Assembly: GCF_963675165.1 (NCBI RefSeq)
Contig: NC_087386.1
Location: forward strand, 1,166,931-1,230,930
Reading direction: 5' to 3'
DNA length: 64,000 nt
From: Halichondria panicea
Taxonomy: Eukaryota; Porifera; Demospongiae; Suberitida; Halichondriidae
Shown here: in pieces, positions 1 to 14,570 of the stretch
How the letters are laid out: each line of letters opens with the position of its first letter
Position numbering within the stretch: position 1 is the first letter of the stretch
Made by a program: the position numbers and the translations under genes
Notes under the pieces: model-generated
Databases searched by the model: none
What the model saw: only the letters and a program-made list of their open reading frames with translations
What the model was told of the DNA's origin: nothing

Positions 1-8
1 TAAGGCCT

Positions 9-50
9 CCACAACGACCAAACAGTAATTGTGTGCATGCGGTCACTCAC
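9..50. other. Left window edge, SPG11 intron
   Basis: A GTGAGT donor (minus) ends the exon at position 51, so the first 50 bases are intron. The remaining SPG11 exons lie outside. Confidence 0.6.
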
Positions 51-2233
51 TTTTTTCACAGTTACTTTGCTGGCTGTAGAATTCACGATGTTGGCATACT
101 TTCTAGCGATACTGAACTGTTCTTTCTGAAGCAGCTGGCTCAGTACATACTCAGCATGTACCTCCACTTCAACTGTATATACCTATAGTCAGTATGAAGG
201 TGAAAGTGAAAGAAGTTTTCGTATACACAGCGATAAGACAACATCAATAAAGCCAACGTTTGTATATTACTATATACGGTTCCAATATCTTTGTGTTTGG
301 ATAGTATCAAGAGTTCATTCTGATAGTATAATATAATACATAACAAAAGTACATGTATATTAATGTGTGCTATGCTAAGAACATTTGAGCAAACACACTC
401 CTGCTAGCCAGGGTACCTAGGATAATGGTACCTTACATACAGTCCACACCTAGGAGAGGGTAGACTAGTACTGGGGTTATAAAAAGACTACTGAAAATAA
501 TGTGCTGGTGTTACTAATGAGTGCTGGTGATACATGATTATTGCACAGTGGGTTATGTAATACTGTCACTGACCTGTGCCAGTGTTTGGGTGTGTGATGA
601 TGTATCAAAGGCTTCAGTGAGGGTGACGGCAGTGTTGGACGCCAGACCTGCCTCAGTAAAGGTAAAGGCAGTATTGGAGGCCAGACCAGCCTCTGTCAGG
701 ATCAGGGTCATTTGATACAGCTCTTCATACTTCAAAACTGCAAGGGGGAGATCACGTGATTACAACACAACACACATACACACAGTGTACCTCCACCTTA
801 GCCTGTGCTGTGCTGTTATACACTCACAGAGAACACAAGGAGAGGATTGCCACCATTTTTTTACAGCTATTACAAATGCACATGTTTCTAATGGAGTCAC
901 ATGATACATGTACTAGGTGTGTTTAACCACGAGAATGTACATTGTGGTTGCACGGCTCATGAATTGGCGATCATAGTACATTCCTATGGTTTCATTCAGA
1001 TATTCATAGACACGTACCGCTGGCAGTGCATTTGAAGTCCTGTCCGAACTGTGCCTCTGAGAGTAGGCGCAGGAGGTGTGACCTCTCAAAGGGGGTGGGG
1101 CATCTCACAAGCATGTGCATTGCCATGGTAGCAGCCACTTCATCCACCCACGCAGTGTCACCAATAGAGAGCTCCATACTGTACTGATGCACCTGTGTGT
1201 GTGTGTATGGACATTAGACTAGCATATACAGAGATGAATATTATCCATGCCACGGAACTAGTGTGTGTACTGACATTATAAAGGATCATTGAACAGCTAA
1301 TGAACACACACACACAACAAACTCCTACAACATGTATATAGCAAAGGCTAAATTAGCTGACCCTAACCACAAAATTAAGACACTCTATCACTCTTCTTTC
1401 TTGTACCTGGGTGAACACTTGTTGTAAGCCCTACACACACTCGCCCACACACGCCTCCTCCACACCTCACACACACCCACACACCTTGTCCCTGGCGAGG
1501 TTGAACTCGCTGAGGGTCCTAGCACACTCCTCATAGTCACTCCTACACAGGAACTCCTCGTGGAACCTCATCCATGACATCATCGGGTTGACACCACCAC
1601 TCTTGTCAAAGTATTTGAATGCCAGAGTGAAGGATGCAGCTGGAGTGGGTGTGGCTTGCATGGCCGAGATCAGTAGGAGGGAGAGGTCATGCAACGTCCA
1701 CTCTCGCCACTGGAGGTCTGAAAGAGAAGTAGATATACTAGAATGTTTTGCAAGGATCAAACTTATTTATTATGCGAACTTTGCGAGCATTGATCACTTG
1801 TAAAAAATAAAATCGCAAAATTGCAAAACCTAAATTAGTACTGGTAATGACACACGATCCTTGCCAGAACAATCGCAAAGGGTCAATTTTTCTGCTGATT
1901 TGGCTCATTCGCAAAGGTTTTTCACAAGTAAAATATTCTAGTGATACGGAAGTAGACAACGAGTTTATGAACTTTGCATCACTACAAACATAAGGTTTAT
2001 GTGGACCTAACACGACATTGTTAATATACTGCTGGAATTCTTACCTGCACAAAACCTCAATGATTCATCACCTTGTGGGACAACTGTGAGAGAGCAAACG
2101 TATGAAATGGATGCAGACTTACTCCAGAGCTATATATCTGAACTCACTTCCCAGCAGTTGTGTTGCACTCTTCATGACAGTCTCTCCCAGAGTGGAGTAG
2201 AGCCACACACACATACAAGGCACCATTGATGTG

Positions 2234-2280
<47 letters not shown>

Positions 2281-5200
2281 TGGGTGTGGGTGTGGGTGTG
2301 TGTGTATGCGTGTGCGTGTGTGAAAATTTGTAACCTTTGGGTACATGTCAGAGGAGGTACGACACGCGTGCTTGATTAGCAATTAGCCTCTGCAATAATG
2401 TTGAGCGTGGGTGGAATTATGCCTCGATTATCCGCCCACGCTCAACGTTATTGCATAGGCTAATTGCTATATCGAGCCACGCTGGTCGTACCTCTTCTGG
2501 GTACATGTAGTAGTCGTAAGAATTTAGACAAGCAAAATATAACCCACGTGACGACGTTAAGTTTCTTATCTTTTCCATTTTGAGGAACTAGCTGAGGATG
2601 CTTTTTTGTCTCTCTTTGTTGCAGATTAGTACCATGACAATTATTTTTAGGCTCATGTGATTCCTCTATCTGGGTGTATCATCTATGTTAGGCGTTTTGT
2701 GGCTTGTAGCTACATGTACTATCAGTGTAAGATCTAAGCTTGGTGGCAGATGGTTTCTGCATCAACAGAAACCATCTGCCACTAGTCTTGGAAAGGAGAG
2801 GTCCACTTACACCGATAATCAGATAAAGCGAATGGTTCAACAGAAAAATCTCTATTTGGAAAGTGAAAACTTAGCAAGACAAAGGATGGGTCAGATCTCA
2901 AACAATAAGCCCATAAAGAGTCTCAATAATCGAGGGAAATCTTTCACTGCATTCTGACAGTATCCATGCAGTTTTAGAAACAATTTGTCCACATTGTATA
3001 CTAAGTTTGATTCTAAAAAATGCAGGGAAACCTTCTCATCGTGTATTAGGCCAATACATCATGCACGCCCCCCATATCATAAACAGAACTATTTGATGCA
3101 GCACAGGTGCGCTGAGTCAGGTAGGTCAGCCACCCACATTATTAGGCTGGAATTTGCTGAATCACTTGATTAAAGCATGCACCCACTTCTTTAGGCAGTA
3201 GCTATTGTAATCTGAACCAGATATTGTCCTTTATTGATGCTTCTAAAACCTTACATGGCAATACCAGGACGCCCACTCTATCAGTCCTTTGCATACCCCA
3301 TTACAAGGCAATTTAGAATCAATAACACTGCATGCACACGCACAGTCAAACTGTATTAATTGTCTGGCTAATGACAACGTAGACAAGACATATCAAACAC
3401 ATCATTACCCACACCAATAGTCCCACAAGCATGCAATATAAGTAAACACTTTAGCTTCACTTCATTGAACTTATTATATGGCACCAAAACATGAATTGTA
3501 TAGAGTGGAGGTAGTTACCTCGTGTGTGCGTAGCAGGGTGGAGTGATTGGTGTGTGTGTGTGTGTGTGTGTGGGGGGGGGGGCACAAATGAGCTGTTTGA
3601 GTGAACTAGATACCTTTATGGACTACTTTAACTGCAAATGAGACAGTAGCTAGGCTAGATATAGTGAAACTTGTAGGCAACAAAAAATACTGCTAATCAA
3701 TCTAATTATTGCTTTACAGATTCACGATAGTTCATAATGATGTAGTATAATAATAATAACAAGGTTATCACTTTTATTACGGTAAAAAGTTGTATCCGTT
3801 TTGTGCAATCATAGAAGCTCAACGCACGAGGTGAATGCTCTATGAGCATCTTGTTAAACAAACAATGGATTTTGTACTGATGACCCTTTGCCAGTTTGAG
3901 TTAACGTAAGATATTCAATTTTATATTGAATGACCCTTTACCAGTTGCCAAGTCCAAGCCACAACCATGTTTTATATAGAACGACCCTTTACCAAACATT
4001 TGGAACAGGGTCATCAATTACAAACGAGCTGGAACCTACACTGGTAAAGGGTTATCGATACTAAAAATGGAATACGACTTACCTCATAGCAAGCTGCTAA
4101 CACAGCTAGTAATGGTCTCTCCAAGGCAATAGCGTGGGCCAGTAGTGATCTCCATGGAGTCTTGTCAGCCTGGCACTTGAGTAGGGCTGAGAACAGATCC
4201 TCAGGGAGGTCACTCTCCTCTATGGGGATGTAGGGCTCTGCGGGGGGGACTGTGGGGGGTGCTGCATGGGGGGGGGGGGATTGAAACTTATAGCAGCTTT
4301 GGGCATTCATTCAAATTCAAACTCTAAGAATTATGCTTTGACTCTACTGGGACACTCAGGATACAATGTGTTTTTGAGGCTGAAGCATGCTAATAGTAGA
4401 TCATTGGTAGCTCACGTGATACTGGAGTGGGTTGCTCATCAGACTCTTGTTTCTCTGCGGGGGGTTTGTCTGGTCCCTCTTCCTCCTCAGCTGGGGGTCC
4501 CCTGTCAGCCTGGGGGGTGGCATCTCTTTTCAGGCCAACCTGTGGATAGGCTTAGATTAGCTCTACAACTATAGCTCACTGCATGAGAATTTCGCAACAT
4601 GGTGCAATCCAAAAAAAGTATACAGTAATGAGATCATGAGCCGTATTGGGGAAACATGTTGGTGCCTTTGAACACACCAAATCAGTAGCTCCGAATACAA
4701 CAAGTAAAAAATTGTGAGCATACATACAATAGTTATTCAGTTGTTTCCAAGCTACACTGATGCAATGCACTCTCACCCTGGAGTAGAACTTTGCCCTGAG
4801 GTCGCGTCGTGCTGTCACTATATTCTCCGTCAAATGACCTCTGTTCTTGGTGGGTGTGGCTATTCTGCGACGTCTGGACTTTGACCTCTCACGACCCATC
4901 TGAATCACCAGTTGGTTTGTTAATGCTGCTCTAACAGTATACAGTATAATACCTCTAATACAAGCATAATTTATAAGCTGCATACTGTACATGATATTCA
5001 CGTACATGATCTAATGACGGAGAGGTAGCCCTGGTAACCATTGACGACACGGCCAAGTGGAGGTGCTCCCGTAGAGACAGGTCCGAGAAGTGCTTGTCCA
5101 CTATCAACAGAACCTGCAGCAAAGAGAGAGGCAAGAGCTGGCAGTTAAATCTCAAAGCAATACAAAGTATACTGATACTGATGCTGAGTTTGGATTGCAG

Positions 5201-8200
5201 GCACATAATTATGTACAAGTTGATTTGCAAACACACTACATGATATTACAAAAGCATTACAAACAAGACGACATGGGCTCTAGACATAACTTCCACATGC
5301 TCCAGGCGTACGTACGTACCTTCTGAGGTGGTATACTGCACAGCTGAGAGTGACAGAGAAGAGGCAGCCATTGTCCCTCCCTGGCACACACTGTGATGAA
5401 CTCCAGTGATGGTGGCAGCTGGTGACACTGACAGAAGCTTTGCACAAGACTCCAGCACTCCTCTGCCTCTAGGCCGTGCCTGAGGGTAGCAGGAGATCAA
5501 TGCTGATACTACTAGTAGACACTAAATAGCTAGCCTGGTAAGTACATACAGGTAGGAGTCAACCGTTATAGACACATGATTGCATTGTTTGAGCTTCTCT
5601 ATACGGCTTATACAGGTGTGCTATTCAATGAATATGGAGTGTGATTGAGCACCATTCCATATTCATTAGCTAACAATAACCGTCGGAAATGCATTATAGG
5701 TACATAAGAGTGGTTCTGTATGTGTACACTGTATATGGCTATATCCTATAGTGCTCACAGTTCCACTCCTCCAGAGGAGATCATGTGATGTGTGGAGGAT
5801 TCCAGCTGGGAGAGGAGAGAGCCGGCTAAGCTCGTGTTGTCAGGGTTACAGTGTAGCTGAACAAACTGGGAAGCTGCACGATCGAGACAAGTCAGTATCA
5901 CAAGGAGAGAGAACAGTCAAGTAGCAGTTAGCAATTTATATCCTTTGAATGCACGAACTTACCAATTTTCTGGCAGCTACATGGATCATTATTCTCTTCC
6001 TTCAGCACTTCTATTATGGCGATGAAATTGTAATAATGTTCAATGAATTTTATACTACACCTAAGTTACTATACAGCAAAATGCCCCAGATAGATACAAC
6101 CAACCTTTTCCGGAGCTGTCAGAAGAGTATCTGGCCATGCGGAGGGCGGCCTGGGAGTCGACTCGTAGGTGGGTGGAGTCTCGCTCACACATCTCCATGA
6201 AGGCCACACAAGAGGAGATCAGTCGAGAGTTAGTGAAGTCAAGCATGGCCAGTCGATATACGCGAGAGGACGCTCGATCCAGTCTGAGTGATCAAAGGGA
6301 TGTACGTATAGTGAACACTCTAAGAAGGTCTCCCTTTATAAAACAGCCAGGTTAATGGGCCTCAAGGTCTCCCTAGCATGTACTCTTACTACTGTTGACC
6401 AGGTTGGCCTCTATAATACAGCCAGGTTATTGGGCCTCAATGTATAAATGCAGTGAAGCCTGTCCATTGTGGTCACCCTATAAGCAGGTTGCTCTTTACA
6501 ATACAGCAAAGTTAATGGGCCTCAAAATCTCCCTAGCATGTACTAGACTGTATCACAGTAGGCCTCTTTGCTACTGCTGATCTCTCTGGCATTTTCACTG
6601 AGGCTTTTCCACTGTAATTATGGTACTACATCTCATACTATTATTATACAAAATGCTGACCTTTTCGAAGTGTTCGAGTGACCAATTAATTTGGCTGCCA
6701 CAAAATTAGCAAAAGCAAACGAAGGTTGCCCTCGGCGGAGGTAGTAAACGAAGTTTAGATGTTCAGTGAACGCGAATTTTTCAGTGAGAGCAGGGGAGGA
6801 AAAATGAGGGAGCTCACTTGAATCTGTATATCCATAAAAAAGAAATTATAGAATTAGCACAGCTTTCGTATTTAATATTGGAGTTCAGAAACTCTCGATA
6901 TACAAGCCACACCCACCAGCAGTGCCCTCCTCATGTCCTGATCTATTGGTACTCTGCCACTTGAACAGCCGAGAGATGTTGAACGGTACATTCCCCTGCA
7001 GTGAAGTATAGTTAGAATTACTGACTTGAGTAAGAGTATACTGAAGACGAGAGCTAGTATACAGAGTTATACTGACCTGTAACAGCTGATATACTGAGAT
7101 ATCCTGAGAGTGTGAGGGGCTTAGTGAGGTGAGTGGTGGTGGGAACAGTGCTGCCTGGAGGGAGGGGTAGGCACTCACTGACCGACGCAGGGCTAGGGGG
7201 TCCACAAACCATGGCTGACCAGAGTTACTCGTGTTCATAGCCTGTGTACAAATGTAATGTGTGTAAGTGTGATGCCCTCAAGCAAATACAATACATGGTT
7301 GCTATGGAGTGGAGTATTTTTATAACGGACACCTTTAGGAAGCAAGATTTGGCCAATACAGTACAGAGGTGGCCTTGGTTGAGGGGTTGTTTTGTACATT
7401 TAGGAACTGGGTCCCTGGCTTTTGGCTAATGTTCAGAAGTGGCCATTAAGAAGGGTTCTACTAAAAGTTATGTATCTTGCTAACTCACTTCTTCCAGTGG
7501 AACTGGTGCAAACATTAGAGTAGCCATGGCCATGAGGGTTCGGCCATTACTCAACATCCCCATGACTGTCATGTGACCTCCGTTCCCCGTGGAGAGGAGG
7601 AGATGACCACACGAGAGACTGGCCTGGAAGATCACATCAGGATCTGCAGTGAGGGCCCGGGACTATTAAACATCATAATTATTAACAACTATGTACACAT
7701 TCTAGGAATAGTTAATGAAAATGAAGTGTGTGTATAAATGCAGTACACCACAATTGGTACATGTAGGTGGTGCTATCAATATACCTAGCACAATGAACAG
7801 CAAAAGTACTCTCTGAATATGTACATGTTTACTCTGTATATACAGCCGCCTTGGCAAGAGCATGCAGTACTGTGACACCTATTAGGACACACACACACTC
7901 CCTGCAGCTTTCTCCTACCATTCTGATGGATGGCTGCCCTCCTGTACTGCAGCAACACCTCTACCCATGGCTCCTCTGCCTGATCCAGCCCCAGTAGAGA
8001 GATGGAGCCACTGTCCAGAGCAAGACTGCATGGATATAGGGTCACACAGGGCTTATATGAAACTGTGGCATTGGGTGTATACACTGAACAAGTACTCTAG
8101 CTAAACATGTGTTTAGTCACATTAATTAAGAGCAATGTGTTTTGTTGCACGTATTAACAATACAAGCACTTCAGGATCAAAACAGTTTGGGTCTTTATAG

Positions 8201-11200
8201 ACTTTGTTGGTTGTTGTCAACAGGCAACCCACCAGTCAGCTAACTGGATTACCCTCTAGCAACATGGTACAGTGTACAACGGTAACCTAATAACTCACTT
8301 GTATTGGTCAAGGTAGTGGTACATAAAGCTGTAAAAACGGTTCTCCACAAGGTACTTCAGGAAACCGCTGTGAAACGACTCGAGTGAGATCACAGCTCCA
8401 CCATCCTCACACTCCTCGTCTTCTGTGAGCTTTGTGAGGGGGTGTGGGTGTGTGAAGAGTGAGTGGACTTGTCCAAGACGGTACAATAGAGAGGGTAGGT
8501 CCTGCAGATCATCAGGGACAAACACACCGTGTCTACAGTGGAGGAGAAAAGTTATAATTATGGAGAATAAAAACATATCCAAAACTTGAGCTAGGATGCA
8601 GGAAACTAGAGAGAGAGCAGAGGGGTGTGAGTTTGGGGCTGACTTATAATTGATAACAGGTGACCAAGTTTACAAATAGACGGTACGTTTATGGTACATT
8701 GCAAAGCACTTGATATAGTGAAACGTTTAAAATGATGATAATCAATCGTTGTGGGGATATTGCGTGAATAAACAATTGCCTTTTAGGAAAAATATCAGTA
8801 GACAAAAAATCGTGTTACTTACATGTACGCACTAAATAACGGTCAGTTAAACACAGACACAGTTATAGTTTGAAAGCTAAGAGAATGTCTAAATATTCAC
8901 TGAAGCATATTCTCATCTTCTCCGGCCCTATCGTACAGATACTACTGTGGACAACACTCAACAGTGCTATCTACTACGCTGCAATTGACATCGGAAGTGA
9001 GGTTGTCAAAGACACAATTTTGTCCGGGAAATTCGTCAACTTATTGAAATCTTTGGAGGGCACGCTACTTCAGTACGGAGTCTTGTCTCTGGTCTTTGTA
9101 ATTTTCCTTCTTGGTGGTTTCTTTGCCGATGTTTATTTGGGCCGCTACAGAGCAGTTGCGTTGGGGCAGATATTCACTTCATTATGCATGGTGACAACGA
9201 CAGTTAGTTCCGTTGCTTTACACGTTGGAGACAACAAGATCGTGACTAGCGCATGCATATATGTAGCTTTGGCATTCTCCTTGCTATTCTACATAATTGG
9301 GATGTCTCTAGTCGGAAGCAACATACTTCAGTTCGGATCAGACCAGCTGATGGAGAAGCCCAACGAGAGCCTGGGAGTATTTGTACACTGGCTGCTTTGG
9401 GCTCAAGATTTCGGTTATCTAATCGGCAAAATGTTCCTTGTAGGGAAAAATTGTCTCCCTAGAGACAACCAAGTCTTTAACCATGTGCTGTGGTCTATAC
9501 CCATTTATTTTCTCGTGGTCCTGATTGTGCTTTTAATTGTAAGCTATTGTACAAGACATCGCTTTAACAGAGACCGTGTGAAGTACAACCCTTACAAATT
9601 GATTTACAAGGTCCTCAACTTTGCCCGTAAGAACAAGTACCCAGTAGGCCCTGTCTCAGCTTTCACTCGCTGCTACAACTTCCGACCATCGCGGCTGGAC
9701 TATGCCAAGGAGAGATATGGCGGACCATTCACTACCTCAGATGTGGAAGATGTCAAATCATTCAAAAATGTGTTTTTGATTCTGTTAGCTTTGGGACCTG
9801 TCTACATTGCAGACCCACCCATGCAGTCGTTTATATTCCACATGTTTTCCAACCATACTGGGGCAATGATAAGCTTTGGAACTAGTAATGAAACTTGTGA
9901 GAATATTGAAACAATTTTCTCGAGAATTGGAGTACTGATTGGATTCCCTATTTACATGTGGGTAATTTATTCCGTATTTAGAAACAGAACTCCTAGGATA
10001 TTATACCGTCTCATATCAGCAATATCGATCTACCTTTTGGCGGTAACGAGCATACTTGTTGCCGATTTTACAGGCCATCTCATATTGTACACAAGAAGTC
10101 ACAACCACACTGAATATCAAGCTGGTTGTATGTTTGTAGAACATGAGCTACAAGAAACACTGCACCTCCACTGGGCGGTGATAGCAATACCGAGTTTTAT
10201 AGGAGGTATTAGTCACGATGTCGTGATAGCTTCAGCTCTAGAGTTTATATCAGCACAAAGTCCCCATGCAATGAAAGGGGTTCTTGTTGGTATCTTTTTT
10301 GCTACAATTGGCATTTTCAGAGTGATTGGAGCAATTTTTTTTATTCCATTCTCTTTGAAGGTTATTTGGAAATACGGCTATCTTGGAAAGCACCCTCCAG
10401 TGATCAGTTGTGGGTTTGGCTACTACTTGGTGTGTATCACTGTTGCTTTGATTGGTCTCGGTTCACTCATCGTAGCCGTGAAGAGATACAAGTATCGCAG
10501 GAGAGACGAGGAGCCATACTCACAGGCCTGTGTGGAAGAAATATTTGCCAGGAGACTAGCCAACAGAGCTGTAAGCTACGATAGACAAGGGTACCAAGAA
10601 CTGTCAGGTTCTAATATAAACAGTTGATGTAGCTTGTGTGTATTGTTTACTACGTAGAACAGAAGGTTCAATTAATTCTTGCATTTATAAACACATTTGT
10701 ACACTGGCTATGGCTGTATAGAACAATGCATTGTATGTACATGTCCTTATATGTACACATATTGTGCACACACAACTAATGCTTACATAAATTATGCTCA
10801 TTATTTTAATCTACTAAGGTATCAGTCCTTAAGGCATACACAGTAGTGTATACAGTAATTAATTTGATAAGGCTAAATGCAGTCCCTAGTGTTCCTATAC
10901 CACACTAAATACATATTCCCATTATTGTCAAGACAGCACATTTCACAAGTTTCAAGACACTCGCTAAATATCATAATTATATACAGTACAAATGCAGGGT
11001 GTTATAAGACAATTCCAATAAAAATGTTTGTATACAAAATACGAAGGTAATTAATGCACACATATTATATAAACACACTGTTAACACGATAGGTATATTG
11101 TCATTCTCATGGCTACTTCAAGTCCTGCTATTCTAGCATAGTCTTCAATCATCCGTTTCCTAATATCACCATAGAGAGCTTTAAACTCGCGGTAGGTCAT

Positions 11201-14200
11201 ATCTTGATACTCAGGTTGCTCTGAAGCATGCATCAACGAGAACACAGGCAGCAAGTCTAGCTCTTCTTGAGTAACATTTTCCACCACAGTTGAAACAGAA
11301 TCTTCCGCCAATCGAGAATAGCCTGAGGAGATGAGCTTGGGCACACACAGCTGCAACGGAACGTATGTATACGTCTCCGGGCACAATAGACTTGAAGCAC
11401 TGTACTGGCTCTTGTAATTCATTTTCGGGCAACTTTGAACGTAATATCCCATGTAGTAATACTGTATAGACGGTGTCACTTTGTACATCTGCTGAGTCAG
11501 CGCAATCTCGTTCATAGCACCACACACACCAGGAGCGAGGAATCGATACGCCGGGTCGTAGTAGAAATACTCGCACAAAACGCCTCGCGGGAGAATGTCC
11601 AATACCCCGACAGCAAACAGTTTCCCGTCAATCAAATATTGTTGATGAAATGTTCCGTACCCACAGGGCATTCCGGGACTTCCTTCCATTGGAAGCAGTG
11701 GAGACTGCTCAATAAAGTCTCGATAGATTCTGATAGTACAATCCTCTTCTTTCTCTTTGTGAATGGTCATCTGAAACTTGACAAATACTTGGAAGCTTTC
11801 CTCAGCGGAGTCCGTGTACATTTGAGAAGGGGGGCTGACTTGTACAAGACGACACTCAAACTTGTGTTTACATTCATCCGAGTTTGGTAGCGAAACTGAA
11901 ATGAGATCATCTAATGGATAGTCTACGAGTTGTGGTACTGGAGAACTTCGAGAGCTCGCCATAGAAACAGGAGTGGTACATTTCGACAAAGCCTTTTGTC
12001 GTCTCTTTTGTTTACGAATGTCCTTGGCCTTTTGAGCGAGAGGTTTGTTCGGGTCCGGACCAAGACCGGGTTTGACTTCTTTATTCTTGCGTGTTGGTGT
12101 GCCCGGTCGTACTGCTTGAGTAGTGGCGACATCGGGAGGAGTAAGATCCACTCGATTGCATGCATCACGATCTGTTGGTTCAACAACAATGTCAGGTCTA
12201 CCTTCCACGAGAAAACGCTTAAACTTTCGCAGAGCGTATCTCTGAGATTTGTTCGGCTTAAAGTTTGTCACATCAGTACGAAATACGTACTGTGGACAGC
12301 ATGTCTCTTTCATGACTGGCCGATAAACAAACTTTCCGGATCTTTGAAATCCTCGATCCACTAAATCTTGATAATCTTGGCAGGTCAATCGCAGGGCCCA
12401 CATAGACTCCACCATGAATGTATTCTCTGATTTACAGTAGCCACACTTTGAGAGCACAGGGCCAGTAGGCTGGTAGGTGGACTGGACTAGACTCTTTCTG
12501 GCTGACATTTTGTACTGCATTAAATCTATTTAGTGAGCACTACACCCACACATTAATCAATACGCCCACACACCAGGAATTCCCATTGTTTATGTAAATA
12601 CAACATGCAAACAGTACAAACCAAATATACAGCACATGCAGCAGTTATACTAGTCGCTAAAGTGTACAGTTTTTGGCAACATATGGCTATCAAAATGTCC
12701 AGGAGACTAACAAAATTCTACCTTCCTGCTTTGGAGGAGATGGGAGCAGAATTAGGAGAGGGGTCCTATGCTGCAGTGGTTGAATTTCGACTCCATGGAC
12801 TAAAGTGTGCCGGTAAGAAACTCCATCGTCAGTTATGCTATTCAAACCCTGAAGAACGTGAAAAGCTCGTAAGTCGATTCGAAGAAGAATGCCAACTTCT
12901 TAGCTGTGTCCGACACCCAAATATCGTGCAGTTTCTAGGCCTGAGTTATGACAAAGACACCCGTACACCAGTTTTAGTAATGGAGTTCCTCGAAACCACC
13001 TTAACTGCCTGTCTGGCTCTCAATGGTGTCTTACCTGACATGTTTACCTATTCGATCTTGAATGATGTAGCCACTGCGCTGTGTTATCTGCATAGCCAGC
13101 CCGAGCCAATAATTCACAGGGATTTGACAACCAACAACATTCTTCTAACTTCAGACAAGACAGCAAAAATTTCAGACCTAGGAATGGCTAAAATTCTCAA
13201 CTTAAGCTACTTACAGAAGAGACAGATGACAACCTGCCCTGGGGCCTCATCGTACATGCCTCCTGAGGCACTTTCAGATAATGCTACATACGACTGCAGC
13301 CTCGACATCTTTGCAATGGGAGTTTTAATCTTGCACGTATTTTGTGGGGAATGGCCTATCCCAAATGAGCCAAATCGCATCGATCCCCAAGACCCAACCA
13401 AGCTTTTGCCACTAACTGAAGCAGAACGCCGTGCTAAGTTCATTTGTAAACTTCCGTCTATTCACCCCCTAATGAATCTCATTAAGCAAAGCCTTAGCAA
13501 CTACTCCCCACACAGACCAACAGCACAACAAATCTTAGCAGAAGTGAGAGAACAACACTATCTAGGAAAAGTACATAAACTTCAATTGGCAGTGGAGCTA
13601 GATCAAATGCACACAGAAAACGAAAGTCAAACTCGAGCTCACGAAAAGCAATTTGATGACATTCAAAAAACATTACACATTCTGACACAAGAGAAAAAAT
13701 CGCTAGAGGAGCTTGTGATAATCAAAGATGAAACACTACGAGCAAGGGAGAAACAGTTAAGTGCTATGAGAGAGCAAATACAGGCGATGCAGGAGGAGAT
13801 AAGTGCTCAAGGTACAGAGATATCAGTGAAAGACAGGCTTTTACAACAACCACCAGTTGGAAACAAGGTAAAGCTGTAACTATGTGTATGTTACCTAGAT
13901 GCAAATTAGGTCCATAGAGTGTTTCATGCACTCCTGGTGTAGCCAGGAGTGCACGAATACACTCTTGGTGTAGCCAAATAAGCGACTTCCACAAGTACTG
14001 AATTTACTTGGCTTTACTCAACCACAGGATTATTCCCCTATCGCCCCGCCCCAGTGCATTAAATATAGGTACAAGCCCCAAAGTTGCTAGGTGATAGTAT
14101 TTTATGTACACAGATACAGGCCTATATTTATTAGAAACATAAACCCTGTATACTGACTGACCAATCAGATTACTGGATTCTATGCTACTATAATAATTGA

Positions 14201-14502
14201 ATGTCATGTAACTGCACGCACGCACACCACACATATTGTGACTAATGCCTGGTGCTAATTCTAAGAACCAAAAGTATGATTGTTTTGTGCTTGCCACATA
14301 CATGTAGAAGAACCACATAGACCCCATCCCCAATAATACAAGGTCTCAAAGATCCACCACTAATTCTAAATATTAGGACATCAGATGCCAACCTTTTTAA
14401 AGATTAATTTAAGTGAGCATTCCGTCTGAGCTACATGTAATAACACGAACAGTTGACACAATTTCTCCCACACAAATGATACTTCTTGTATACCCTCAAA
14501 CA

Positions 14503-14570
<68 letters not shown>

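Larger units (their letters stand above)
2509..4082. other. SPG11 intron without a recognised gene
   Basis: It holds the 17-bp hairpin, GT/G simple repeats and TGACCCTTT units. Open frames at 2685-2957 and 2985-3173 show no domain and no splice context. Confidence 0.5.
51..8532 (-). other. SPG11: SPG11 exon block 3 (exons 18-34, alpha-solenoid region)
   Basis: Exons read by eye: 8299-8532, 7919-8025, 7489-7643, 7077-7241, 6917-6995 (left border uncertain), 6105-6283, 5759-5873, 5320-5479, 5006-5113, 4777-4899, 4416-4539, 4083-4261, 2148-2235, 1485-1717, 1018-1192, 574-737 and 51-134. DVIFQASLSCGHLLL, CVAFMEMC and LLAVLAACYE line up with human KLIFQASLANAQILI, CVCFLELL and ILSVLASCLQ. Exons 27-28 (4416-4899) are Arg-rich and then acidic/Pro-rich and look disordered. 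Exon 33 carries an in-frame 15-residue tandem repeat. Confidence 0.85.

Noticed and set aside
2685..2957. 90-codon open frame in an SPG11 intron
   Set aside because: No similarity recognised, no acceptor or donor that joins SPG11 or another gene, and it is interrupted by a hairpin.
11435..12364. Plus-strand open frames of 144-151 codons
   Set aside because: They overlap ATE1 in antisense and show no domain; ATE1 explains the sequence.
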